From Aurelia coerulea (Eukaryota; Cnidaria; Scyphozoa; Semaeostomeae; Ulmaridae): a DNA stretch of 64,000 nt. Made by a program: the position numbers and the translations under genes. Below the pieces are notes generated by a model. It saw only the letters and a program-made list of their open reading frames with translations, was not told the DNA's origin and searched no databases. Location of the stretch: contig CM076949.1 of NCBI GenBank assembly GCA_039566865.1, positions 23,040,501 through 23,104,500 of the forward strand, given 5' to 3'. How positions within the stretch are numbered: position 1 is the stretch's first letter; each line of letters begins with the position of its first letter. Positions 9,567 to 23,496 of this stretch are shown in pieces.

Positions 9567-10011
9567 TATTCTTATATTGACTGAATTGATTTCTTCTAGC
9601 AATGTTTCGATGCAGAATTGAATGCTGGTTTCAGAAATGTCAATTTGATTTCTGTAAGCAATTTAGGAGCAGAGATATTCAACTTTTCGAAAGATCGTAA
9701 TGATTCTAATGTCCCATTTCAGATAGATTATTCTTATATTGCACTATATGATTTGCTACAGCAATGTTTGATGCAGAATTGAATGCTGAGTTCAAAAAAG
9801 TCATTTAGAATTCTATAACTATTCTAGAGGTAGAGATATTCAACTTTTCAAAAGATGGTAATGATTCTAATGTACCATTTCAGATAGATTATTCTTATAT
9901 TGACTGAATTGATTTCTTCTAGCAATGTGTCGATGCAGAATTGAATACTGGTTTCATAAATGTCAATTTGATTTCTGTAAGCATTTTAGAACCAGAGATA
10001 TTCAACTTTTC

Positions 10012-10039
10012 GAAATATACTTTCATACATATACTTTTC
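10012..10039 (+). repeat. First of about 16 monomers with a 28-bp insertion
   Basis: Within the monomer, CTTTTCG is followed by AAATATACTTTCATACATAT and a second ACTTTTCG, so it looks like a local duplication with added sequence. I count about 16 copies, from here to about 30987 (for example near 11507, 12010, 13650, 15141, 17760, 19253, 21398, 24378, 28838). None occurs before 10000 or after 31000. It is a useful marker for tracing higher-order structure. Confidence 0.85.
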
Positions 10040-13000
10040 GTAATGATTCTAATGTTCCATTTCAGATAGATTATTCTTATATTGCATTATATGATTTGCT
10101 ATAGCAATGTTTCGATGCAGAATTGAATGTTGATTTAAAAAATGTCAATAAGAAGTCTGTAAATATTTTAGGAGCAGAGATATTTAACTTTTCGATGGAT
10201 CGTAACGATTATAGCGTCCCAATTCAGAAGTATTACTCTTATATTTAAATAAATGATTTCTTTCAGCAATGTGTCGATGCAGAATTGAATGCTGAGTTCA
10301 CAAATGTCAATAAGAAGTCTGCAAGCATTTTAAGAGCAGATATATTTAACTTTTTGATAGATCGTAACGATTATAACGTCCTGTTTCATAATGATTATTC
10401 CTATATTGCAATAAAAGATTTCTTTTATCAATGTTTCGATGCAGAATTGAATGCTGAGTTCAAAAATGTCAATACGAAGTCTGTAAGTATTTTAGGAGCA
10501 GAGATATTTAACTTTTTGATAGATCCCAGCAATTGGAAGACTATATAGACTTCGTCCCATTTCAAAAAGGTTTTTTTCTATATTGAGCCAATTGATTACT
10601 TTTAACAATGTTTCGATGCAGAATTGAATGCTGATTTCAAAAATGGCACTTAGATTTCTGTAAGTATTTTAGGAACAGAGATATTCAACTTTTCGTAAGA
10701 TTGTAATGATTCTAATCTCCCATTTCAGATAGATTATTCTTTAGTGCACTGTATGATTTACTATAGCAATGTTTCGATTCAAAATTGAATGCTGAGTTCA
10801 AAAATGTCAATACGAAGTCTGTAAGTATTTTAGGAGCAGAGATATTCAACTTTTCGATAGATCGTAACGATTATAACGTCCTGTTTCATAATGATTATTC
10901 CTATATTGCAATAAAAGATTTCTTTTATCAATGTTTCGATGCAGAATTGAATGCTGATTTCAAAAATGGCACTTAGATTTCTGTAAGTATTTTAGGAACA
11001 GAGATATTCAACTTTTCTAAAGATCGTAATGATTCTAATCTCCCATTTCAGATAGATTATTCTTATAGTGCACTGTATGATTTGCTATAGCAATGTTTCG
11101 ATTCAGAATTGAATGCTGGTTTCAGAAATGTCAATTTGATTTCTGTAAGCATTTTAGGAGCAGAGATATTCAACTTTTCGAAAGATCGTAATGATTCTAA
11201 TGTACCATTTCAGATAGTTTATTCTTATATTGCACTATATGATTTGCTATAGCAATGTTTCGATGCAGAATTGAATGCTGATTTCACTAAAGTCATTTAG
11301 AATTCTATAACTATTCTAGAGGTAGAGATATTCAACTTTTCAAAAGATGGTAATGATTCTAATGTACCATTTCAGATAGATTATTCTTATATTGACTGAA
11401 TTGATTTCTTCTAGCAATGTGTCGATGCAGAATTGAATACTGGTTTCATAAATGTCAATTTGATTTCTGTAAGCATTTTAGAACCAGAGATATTCAACTT
11501 TTCGAAATATACTTTCATACATATACTTTTCGTAATGATTCTAATGTTCCATTTCAGATAGATTATTCTTATATTGCATTATATGATTAGCTATAGCAAT
11601 GTTTCGATGCAGAATTGAATGTTGATTTCAAAAATGTCAATTTGATTTCTGTAAGCATTTTAGGAGCAGAGATATTCAACTTTTCAAAAGATCGTAATGA
11701 TTCTAGTGTACCATTTCAGATAGATTATTCTTATATTGCACTATATGATTTGCTATAGCAATGTTTCGATGCAGAATTGAATGCTGATTTGACTAAAGTC
11801 ATTTAGAATTCTATAACTATTCTAGAGGTAGAGATATTCAACTTTTCAAAAGATGGTAATGATTCTAATGTACCATTTCAGATAGATTATTCTTATGTTG
11901 ACTGAATTGATTTCTTCTAGCAGTGTGTCGATGCAGAATTGAATACTGGTTTCATAAATGTCAATTTGATTTCTGTAAGCATTTTAGAACCAGAGATATT
12001 CAACTTTTCGAAATATACTTTCATACATATACTTTTCGTAATGATTCTAATGTTCCATTTCAGATAGATTATTCTTATATTGCATTATATGATTTGCTAT
12101 AGCAATATTTCGATGCAGAATTGAATGTTGATTTCAAAAATGTCAATAAGAAGTCTGTAAATATTTTAGGAGCAGAGATATTTAACTTTTCGATGGATCG
12201 TAACGATTATAGCGTCCCAATTCAGAAGTATTACTCTTATATTTAAATAAATGATTTCTTTCAGCAATGTGTCGATGCAGAATTGAATGCTGAGTTCAAA
12301 AATGTCAATACGAAGTCTGTAAGTATTTTAGGAACAGAAATATTCAACTTTTCTAAAGATCGTAATGATTCTAATCTCCCATTTCAGATAGATTATTCTT
12401 ATAGTGCACTGTATGATTTGCTATAGCAATGTTTCGATTCAGAATTGAATGCTGGTTTCAGAAATGTCAATTTGATTTCTGTAAGCAATTTAGGAGCAGA
12501 GATATTCAACTTTTCGAAAGATCGTATTGATTCTAATCTCTCATTTCAGATAGATTATTATTATAGTGCACTGTATGATTTACTATAGCAATGTTTCGAT
12601 TCAGAATTGAATGCTGATTTCAAAAATGTCAATAAGAAGTCTGTAAATATTTTAGGAGCAGAGATATTTAACTTTTCGATGGATTGTAACGATTATAGCG
12701 TCTTAATTCAGAAGTATTACTGTTATATTTAAATAAATGATTTCTTTCAGTAATGTGTCGATGCAGAATTGAATGCTGAGTTCAAAAATGTCAATACGAA
12801 GTCTGTAAGTATTTTACGAGCAGATATATTCAACTTTTCGATAGATCGTAACGATTATAACGTCCTATTTCATAATGATTGTTCCTATATTGCAATAAAA
12901 GATTTCTTTTATCAATGTTTCGATGCAGAATTGAATGCTGAGTTCAAAAATGTCAATACGAAGTCTGTAAGTATTTTAGGAGCAGATATATTCAACTTTT

Positions 13001-15747
13001 CGATAGATCGTAACGATTATAACGTCCCGTTTCATAATGATTGTTCCTATATTGCAATAAAAGATTTCTTTTATCAATGTTTCGATTAAAAATTGAATGC
13101 TGGTTTCAGAAATGTCAATTTGATTTCTGTAAGCATTTTAGGAGCAGAGATATTCAACTTTTCAAAAGATCGTTATTATCCTTATGTTTCACTTCAGATA
13201 TAATATTCTTATATTGACTGAATTGATTTCTTCTAGCAATGTTTAGATGCAGAATTGAATGCTGGTTTCAGAAATGTCAATTTGATTTCTGTAAGCAATT
13301 TAGGAGCAGAGGTATTCAACTTTTCGAAAGATCGTAATGATTCTAATGTCCCATTTCAGATAGATTATTCTTATATTGCACTATATGATTTGCTACAGCA
13401 ATGTTTGATGCAGAATTGAATGCTGAGTTCAAAAAAGTCATTTAGAATTCTATAACTATTCTAGAGGTAGAGATATTCAACTTTTCAAAAGATGGTAATG
13501 ATTCTAATGTACCATTTCAGATAGATTATTCTTATATTGACTGAATTGATTTCTTCTAGCAATGTGTCGATGCAGAATTGAATACTGGTTTCATAAATGT
13601 CAATTTGATTTCTGTAAGCATTTTAGAACCAGAGATATTCAACTTTTCGAAATATACTTTCATACATATACTTTTCGTAATGATTCTAATGTTCCATTTC
13701 AGATAGATTATTCTTATATTGCATTATATGATTTGCTATAGCAATGTTTCGATGCAGAATTGAATGTTGATTTAAAAAATGTCAATAAGAAGTCTGTAAA
13801 TATTTTAGGAGCAGAGATATTTAACTTTTCGATGGATCGTAACGATTATAGCGTCCCAATTCAGAAGTATTACTCTTATATTTAAATAAATGATTTCTTT
13901 CAGCAATGTGTCGATGCAGAATTGAATGCTGAGTTCACAAATGTCAATAAGAAGTCTGCAAGCATTTTAAGAGCAGATATATTTAACTTTTTGATAGATC
14001 GTAACGATTATAACGTCCTGTTTCATAATGATTATTCCTATATTGCAATAAAAGATTTCTTTTATCAATGTTTCGATGCAGAATTGAATGCTGAGTTCAA
14101 AAATGTCAATACGAAGTCTGTAAGTATTTTAGGAGCAGAGATATTTAACTTTTTGATAGATCCCAGCAATTGGAAGACTATATAGACTTCGTCCCATTTC
14201 AAAAAGGTTTTTTTTATATTGAGCCAATTAATTACTTTTATCAATGATTCGATGCAGAATTGAATGCTGATTTCAAAAATGGCACTTAGATTTCTGTAAG
14301 TATTTTAGGAAAAGAGATATTCAACTTTTCGTAAGATTGTAATGATTCTAATCTCCCATTTCAGATAGATTATTCTTTAGTGCACTGTATGATTTACTAT
14401 AGCAATGTTTCGATTCAAAATTGAATGCTGAGTTCAAAAATGTCAATACGAAGTCTGTAAGTATTTTAGGAGCAGAGATATTCAACTTTTCGATAGATCG
14501 TAACGATTATAACGTCCTGTTTCATAATGATTATTCCTATATTGCAATAAAAGATTTCTTTTATCAATGTTTCGATGCAGAATTGAATGCTGATTTCAAA
14601 AATGGCACTTAGATTTCTGTAAGTATTTTAGGAACAGAGATATTCAACTTTTCTAAAGATCGTAATGATTCTAATCTCCCATTTCAGATAGATTATTCTT
14701 ATAGTGCACTGTATGATTTGCTATAGCAATGTTTCGATTCAGAATTGAATGCTGGTTTCAGAAATGTCAATTTGATTTCTGTAAGCATTTTAGGAGCAGA
14801 GATATTCAACTTTTCGAAAGATCGTAATGATTCTAATGTCCCATTTCAGATAGATTATTCTTATATTGCACTATATGATTTGCTATAGCAATGTTTGATG
14901 CAGAATTGAATGCTGAGTTCAAAAAAGTCATTTAGATTTCTATAACTATTCTAGAGGTAGAGATATTCAACTTTTCAAAAGATGGTAATGATTCTAATGT
15001 ACCATTTCAGATAGATTATTCTTATATTGACTGAATTGATTTCTTCTAGCAATGTGTCGATGCAGAATTGAATACTGGTTTCATAAATGTCAATTTGATT
15101 TCTGTAAGCATTTTAGAACCAGAGATATTCAACTTTTCGAAATATACTTTCATACATATACTTTTCGTAATGATTCTAATGTTCCATTTCAGATAGATTA
15201 TTCTTATATTGCATTATATGATTTGCTATAGCAATGTTTCGATGCAGAATTGAATGTTGATTTAAAAAATGTCAATAAGAAGTCTGTAAATATTTTAGGA
15301 GCAGAGATATTTAACTTTTCGATGGATCGTAACGATTATAGCGTCCCAATTCAGAAGTATTACTCTTATATTTAAATAAATGATTTCTTTCAGCAATGTG
15401 TCGATGCAGAATTGAATGCTGAGTTCACAAATGTCAATAAGAAGTCTGCAAGCATTTTAAGAGCAGATATATTTAACTTTTTGATAGATCGTAACGATTA
15501 TAACGTCCTGTTTCATAATGATTATTCCTATATTGCAATAAAAGATTTCTTTTATCAATGTTTCGATGCAGAATTGAATGCTGAGTTCAAAAATGTCAAT
15601 ACGAAGTCTGTAAGTATTTTAGGAGCAGAGATATTTAACTTTTTGATAGATCCCAGCAATTGGAAGACTATATAGAATTCGTCCCATTTCAAAAAGGTTT
15701 TTTTCTATATTGAGCCAATTGATTACTTTTAACAATGTTTCGATGCA

Positions 15748-18700
15748 GAATTGAATGCTGATTTCAAAAATGGCACTTAGATTTCTGTAAGTATTTTAGG
15801 AACAGAGATATTCAACTTTTCGTAAGATTGTAATGATTCTAATCTCCCATTTCAGATAGATTATTCTTTAGTGCACTGTATGATTTACTATAGCAATGTT
15901 TCGATTCAAAATTGAATGCTGAGTTCAAAAATGTCAATACGAAGTCTGTAAGTATTTTAGGAGCAGAGATATTCAACTTTTCGATAGATCGTAACGATTA
16001 TAACGTCCTGTTTCATAATGATTATTCCTATATTGCAATAAAAGATTTCTTTTATCAATGTTTCGATGCAGAATTGAATGCTGATTTCAAAAATGACACT
16101 TAGATTTCTGTAAATATTTTAGGAACAGAGATATTCAACTTTTCTAAAGATCGTAATGATTCTAATCTCCCATTTCAGATAGATTATTCTTATAGTGCAC
16201 TGTATGATTTGCTATAGCAATGTTTCGATTCAGAATTGAATGCTGGTTTCAGAAATGTCAATTTGATTTCTGTAAGCAATTTAGGAGCAGAGATATTCAA
16301 CTTTTCGAAAGATCGTATTGATTCTAATCTCTCATTTCAGATAGATTATTATTATAGTGCACTGTATGATTTACTATAGCAATGTTTCGATTCAGAATTG
16401 AATGCTGATTTCAAAAATGTCAATAAGAAGTCTGTAAATATTTTAGGAGCAGAGATATTTAACTTTTCGATGGATTGTAATGATTATAGCGTCTTAATTC
16501 AGAAGTATTACTCTTATATTTAAATAAATGATTTCTTTCAGTAATGTGTCGATGCAGAATTGAATGCTGAGTTCACAAATGTCAATAAGAAGTCTGCAAG
16601 TATTTTAGGAGCAGATATATTTAACTTGTTGATAGATCGTAACGATTATAACGTCCTATTTCATAATGATTATTCCTATATTGCAATAAAAGATTTCTTT
16701 TATCAATGTTTCGATGCAGAATTGAATGCTGAGTTCAAAAATGTCAATACGAAGTCTGTAAGTATTTTACGAGCAGATATATTCAACTTTTCGATAGATC
16801 GTAACGATTATAACGTCCTGTTTCATAATGATTATTCCTATATTGCAATAAAAGATTTCTTTTATCAATGTTTCGATGCAGAATTGAATGCTGAGTTCCA
16901 AAATGTCAATACGAAGTCTGTAAGTATTTTGCGAGCAGATATATTCAACTTTTCGATAGATCGTAACGATTATAACGTCCTGTTTCATAATGATTATTCC
17001 TATATTGCAATGATTTCTTTTATCAATGTTTCGATGCAGAATTGAATGCTGAGTTCAAAAATGTCAATACGAAGTCTGTAAGTATTTTAGGAGCAGATAT
17101 ATTCAACTTTTCCATCGATCGTAACGATTATAACGTCCCGTTTCATAATGATTATTCCTATATTGCAATAAAAGATTTCTTTTATCAATGTTTCGATGCA
17201 GAATTGAATGCTGAGTTCAAAAATGTCAATACGATTTCTGTAAGCATTTTAGGAGCAGAGATATTCAACTTTTCAAAAGATCGTTATTATCCTTATGTTT
17301 CACTTCAGATATAATATTCTTATATTGACTGAATTGATTTCTTCTAGCAATGTTTCGATGCAGAATTGAATGCTGGTTTCAGAAATGTCAATTTGATTTC
17401 TGTAAGCAATTTAGGAGCAGAGATATTCAACTTTTCGAAAGATCGTAATGATTCTAATGTCCCATTTCAGATAGATTATTCTTATATTGCACTATATGAT
17501 TTGCTACAGCAATGTTTGATGCAGAATTGAATGCTGAGTTCAAAAAAGTCATTTAGAATTCTATAACTATTCTAGAGGTAGAGATATTCAAATTTTCAAA
17601 AGATGGTAATGATTCTAATGTACCATTTCAGATAGATTATTCTTATATTGACTGAATTGATTTCTTCTAGCAATGTGTCGATGCAGAATTGAATACTGGT
17701 TTCATAAATGTCAATTTGATTTCTGTAAGCATTTTAGAACCAGAGATATTCAACTTTTCGAAATATACTTTCATACATATACTTTTCGTAATGATTCTAA
17801 TGTTCCATTTCAGATAGATTATTCTTATATTGCATTATATGATTTGCTATAGCAATGTTTCGATGCAGAATTGAATGTTGATTTAAAAAATGTCAATAAG
17901 AAGTCTGTAAATATTTTAGGAGCAGAGATATTTAACTTTTCGATGGATCGTAACGATTATAGCGTCCCAATTCAGAAGTATTACTCTTATATTTAAATAA
18001 ATGATTTCTTTCAGCAATGTGTCGATGCAGAATTGAATGCTGAGTTCACAAATGTCAATAAGAAGTCTGCAAGCATTTTAAGAGCAGATATATTTAACTT
18101 TTTGATAGATCGTAACGATTATAACGTCCTGTTTCATAATGATTATTCCTATATTGCAATAAAAGATTTCTTTTATCAATGTTTCGATGCAGAATTGAAT
18201 GCTGAGTTCAAAAATGTCAATACGAAGTCTGTAAGTATTTTAGGAGCAGAGATATTTAACTTTTTGATAGATCCCAGCAATTGGAAGACTATATAGACTT
18301 CGTCCCATTTCAAAAAGGTTTTTTTCTATATTGAGCCAATTGATTACTTTTAACAATGTTTCGATGCAGAATTGAATGCTGATTTCAAAAATGGCACTTA
18401 GATTTCTGTAAGTATTTTAGGAACAGAGATATTCAACTTTTCGTAAGATTGTAATGATTCTAATCTCCCATTTCAGATAGATTATTCTTTAGTGCACTGT
18501 ATGATTTACTATAGCAATGTTTCGATTCAAAATTGAATGCTGAGTTCAAAAATGTCAATACGAAGTCTGTAAGTATTTTAGGAGCAGAGATATTCAACTT
18601 TTCGATAGATCGTAACGATTATAACGTCCTGTTTCATAATGATTATTCCTATATTGCAATAAAAGATTTCTTTTATCAATGTTTCGATGCAGAATTGAAT

Positions 18701-21700
18701 GCTGATTTCAAAAATGGCACTTAGATTTCTGTAAGTATTTTAGGAACAGAGATATTCAACTTTTCTAAAGATCGTAATGATTCTAATCTCCCATTTCAGA
18801 TAGATTATTCTTATAGTGCACTGTATGATTTGCTATAGCAATGTTTCGATTCAGAATTGAATGCTGGTTTCAGAAATGTCAATTTGATTTCTGTAAGCAT
18901 TTTAGGAGCAGAGATATTCAACTTTTCGAAAGATCGTAATGATTCTAATGTACCATTTCAGATAGTTTATTCTTATATTGCACTATATGATTTGCTATAG
19001 CAATGTTTCGATGCAGAATTGAATGCTGATTTCACTAAAGTCATTTAGAATTCTATAACTATTCTAGAGGTAGAGATATTCAACTTTTCAAAAGATGGTA
19101 ATGATTCTAATGTACCATTTCAGATAGATTATTCTTATATTGACTGAATTGATTTCTTCTAGCAATGTGTCGATGCAGAATTGAATACTGGTTTCATAAA
19201 TGTCAATTTGATTTCTGTAAGCATTTTAGAACCAGAGATATTCAACTTTTCGAAATATACTTTCATACATATACTTTTCGTAATGATTCTAATGTTCCAT
19301 TTCAGATAGATTATTCTTATATTGCATTATATGATTAGCTATAGCAATGTTTCGATGCAGAATTGAATGTTGATTTCAAAAATGTCAATTTGATTTCTGT
19401 AAGCATTTTAGGAGCAGAGATATTCAACTTTTCAAAAGATCGTAATGATTCTAGTGTACCATTTCAGATAGATTATTCTTATATTGCACTATATGATTTG
19501 CTATAGCAATGTTTCGATGCAGAATTGAATGCTGATTTGACTAAAGTCATTTAGAATTCTATAACTATTCTAGAGGTAGAGATATTCAACTTTTCAAAAG
19601 ATGGTAATGATTCTAATGTACCATTTCAGATAGATTATTCTTATGTTGACTGAATTGATTTCTTCTAGCAGTGTGTCGATGCAGAATTGAATACTGGTTT
19701 CATAAATGTCAATTTGATTTCTGTAAGCATTTTAGAACCAGAGATATTCAACTTTTCGAAATATACTTTCATACATATACTTTTCGTAATGATTCTAATG
19801 TTCCATTTCAGATAGATTATTCTTATATTGCATTATATGATTTGCTATAGCAATATTTCGATGCAGAATTGAATGTTGATTTCAAAAATGTCAATAAGAA
19901 GTCTGTAAATATTTTAGGAGCAGAGATATTTAACTTTTCGATGGATCGTAACGATTATAGCGTCCCAATTCAGAAGTATTACTCTTATATTTAAATAAAT
20001 GATTTCTTTCAGCAATGTGTCGATGCAGAATTGAATGCTGAGTTCAAAAATGTCAATACGAAGTCTGTAAGTATTTTAGGAGCAGAGATATTCAACTTTT
20101 CTAAAGATCGTAATGATTCTAATCTCCCATTTCAGATAGATTATTCTTATAGTGCACTGTATGATTTGCTATAGCAATGTTTCGATTCAGAATTGAATGC
20201 TGGTTTCAGAAATGTCAATTTGATTTCTGTAAGCAATTTAGGAGCAGAGATATTCAACTTTTCGAAAGATCGTATTGATTCTAATCTCTCATTTCAGATA
20301 GATTATTATTATAGTGCACTGTATGATTTACTATAGCAATGTTTCGATTCAGAATTGAATGCTGATTTCAAAAATGTCAATAAGAAGTCTGTAAATATTT
20401 TAGGAGCAGAGATATTTAACTTTTCGATGGATTGTAACGATTATAGCGTCTTAATTCAGAAGTATTACTGTTATATTTAAATAAATGATTTCTTTCAGTA
20501 ATGTGTCGATGCAGAATTGAATGCTGAGTTCAAAAATGTCAATACGAAGTCTGTAAGTATTTTACGAGCAGATATATTCAACTTTTCGATAGATCGTAAC
20601 GATTATAACGTCCTATTTCATAATGATTGTTCCTATATTGCAATAAAAGATTTCTTTTATCAATGTTTCGATGCAGAATTGAATGCTGAGTTCAAAAATG
20701 TCAATACGAAGTCTGTAAGTATTTTAGGAGCAGATATATTCAACTTTTCGATAGATCGTAACGATTATAACGTCCCGTTTCATAATGATTGTTCCTATAT
20801 TGCAATAAAAGATTTCTTTTATCAATGTTTCGATTAAAAATTGAATGCTGGTTTCAGAAATGTCAATTTGATTTCTGTAAGCATTTTAGGAGCAGAGATA
20901 TTCAACTTTTCAAAAGATCGTTATTATCCTTATGTTTCACTTCAGATATAATATTCTTATATTGACTGAATTGATTTCTTCTAGCAATGTTTAGATGCAG
21001 AATTGAATGCTGGTTTCAGAAATGTCAATTTGATTTCTGTAAGCAATTTAGGAGCAGAGGTATTCAACTTTTCGAAAGATCGTAATGATTCTAATGTCCC
21101 ATTTCAGATAGATTATTCTTATATTGCACTATATGATTTGCTACAGCAATGTTTGATGCAGAATTGAATGCTGAGTTCAAAAAAGTCATTTAGAATTCTA
21201 TAACTATTCTAGAGGTAGAGATATTCAACTTTTCAAAAGATGGTAATGATTCTAATGTACCATTTCAGATAGATTATTCTTATATTGACTGAATTGATTT
21301 CTTCTAGCAATGTGTCGATGCAGAATTGAATACTGGTTTCATAAATGTCAATTTGATTTCTGTAAGCATTTTAGAACCAGAGATATTCAACTTTTCGAAA
21401 TATACTTTCATACATATACTTTTCGTAATGATTCTAATGTTCCATTTCAGATAGATTATTCTTATATTGCATTATATGATTTGCTATAGCAATGTTTCGA
21501 TGCAGAATTGAATGTTGATTTAAAAAATGTCAATAAGAAGTCTGTAAATATTTTAGGAGCAGAGATATTTAACTTTTCGATGGATCGTAACGATTATAGC
21601 GTCCCAATTCAGAAGTATTACTCTTATATTTAAATAAATGATTTCTTTCAGCAATGTGTCGATGCAGAATTGAATGCTGAGTTCACAAATGTCAATAAGA

Positions 21701-23496
21701 AGTCTGCAAGCATTTTAAGAGCAGATATATTTAACTTTTTGATAGATCGTAACGATTATAACGTCCTGTTTCATAATGATTATTCCTATATTGCAATAAA
21801 AGATTTCTTTTATCAATGTTTCGATGCAGAATTGAATGCTGAGTTCAAAAATGTCAATACGAAGTCTGTAAGTATTTTAGGAGCAGAGATATTTAACTTT
21901 TTGATAGATCCCAGCAATTGGAAGACTATATAGACTTCGTCCCATTTCAAAAAGGTTTTTTTCTATATTGAGCCAATTGATTACTTTTAACAATGTTTCG
22001 ATGCAGAATTGAATGCTGATTTCAAAAATGGCACTTAGATTTCTGTAAGTATTTTAGGAACAGAGATATTCAACTTTTCGTAAGATTGTAATGATTCTAA
22101 TCTCCCATTTCAGATAGATTATTCTTTAGTGCACTGTATGATTTACTATAGCAATGTTTCGATTCAAAATTGAATGCTGAGTTCAAAAATGTCAATACGA
22201 AGTCTGTAAGTATTTTAAGAGCAGAGATATTCAACTTTTCGATAGATCGTAACGATTATAACGTCCTGTTTCATAATGATTATTCCTATATTGCAATAAA
22301 AGATTTCTTTTATCAATGTTTCGATGCAGAATTGAATGCTGATTTCAAAAATGGCACTTAGATTTCTGTAAGTATTTTAGGAACAGAGATATTCAACTTT
22401 TCTAAAGATCGTAATGATTCTAATCTCCCATTTCAGATAGATTATTCTTATAGTGCACTGTATGATTTGCTATAGCAATGTTTCGATTCAGAATTGAATG
22501 CTGGTTTCAGAAATGTCAATTTGATTTCTGTAAGCATTTTAGGAGCAGAGATATTCAACTTTTCGAAAGATCGTAATGATTCTAATGTCCCATTTCAGAT
22601 AGATTATTCTTATATTGCACTATATGATTTGCTATAGCAATGTTTGATGCAGAATTGAATGCTGAGTTCAAAAAAGTCATTTAGAATTCTATAACTATTC
22701 TAGAGGTAGAGATATTCAACTTTTCAAAAGATGGTAATGATTCTAATGTACCATTTCAGATAGATTATTCTTATATTGACTGAATTGATTTCTTCTAGCA
22801 ATGTGTCGATGCAGAATTGAATACTGGTTTCATAAATGTCAATTTGATTTCTGTAAGCATTTTAGAACCAGAGATATTCAACTTTTCGAAATATACTTTC
22901 ATACATATACTTTTCGTAATGATTCTAATGTTCCATTTCAGATAGATTATTCTTATATTGCATTATATGATTTGCTATAGCAATGTTTCGATGCAGAATT
23001 GAATGTTGATTTAAAAAATGTCAATAAGAAGTCTGTAAATATTTTAGGAGCAGAGATATTTAACTTTTCGATGGATCGTAACGATTATAGCGTCCCAATT
23101 CAGAAGTATTACTCTTATATTTAAATAAATGATTTCTTTCAGCAATGTGTCGATGCAGAATTGAATGCTGAGTTCACAAATGTCAATAAGAAGTCTGCAA
23201 GCATTTTAAGAGCAGATATATTTAACTTTTTGATAGATCGTAACGATTATAACGTCCTGTTTCATAATGATTATTCCTATATTGCAATAAAAGATTTCTT
23301 TTATCAATGTTTCGATGCAGAATTGAATGCTGAGTTCAAAAATGTCAATACGAAGTCTGTAAGTATTTTAGGAGCAGAGATATTTAACTTTTTGATAGAT
23401 CCCAGCAATTGGAAGACTATATAGAATTCGTCCCATTTCAAAAAGGTTTTTTTCTATATTGAGCCAATTGATTACTTTTAACAATGTTTCGATGCA
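15748..23496 (+). repeat. Higher-order repeat of satellite A, copy 2 (7.75 kb)
   Basis: Tandem neighbour of copy 1. A 4-base deletion (AAAA) at about 17011 breaks the open run that is intact in copy 1 at 8808-9566 and shifts the offset from 7752 to 7748. To the right the pattern continues as shorter patches: 23497 to about 25150 matches copy 2 at an offset of about 5128, and 25320 to about 26500 matches copy 1 at an offset of 16027. Confidence 0.9.

Larger units (their letters stand above)
7998..15747 (+). repeat. Higher-order repeat of satellite A, copy 1 (7.75 kb)
   Basis: Corresponding landmarks recur in copy 2 at offsets of 7748-7752 bp: open blocks at 8808, 10285, 12769, 13922 and 15412 recur at 16560, 18033, 20517, 21670 and 23161. 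Left of about 7985 the correspondence breaks, which sets the boundary. Differences between the copies are scattered single bases plus one 4-base deletion. Confidence 0.9.
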
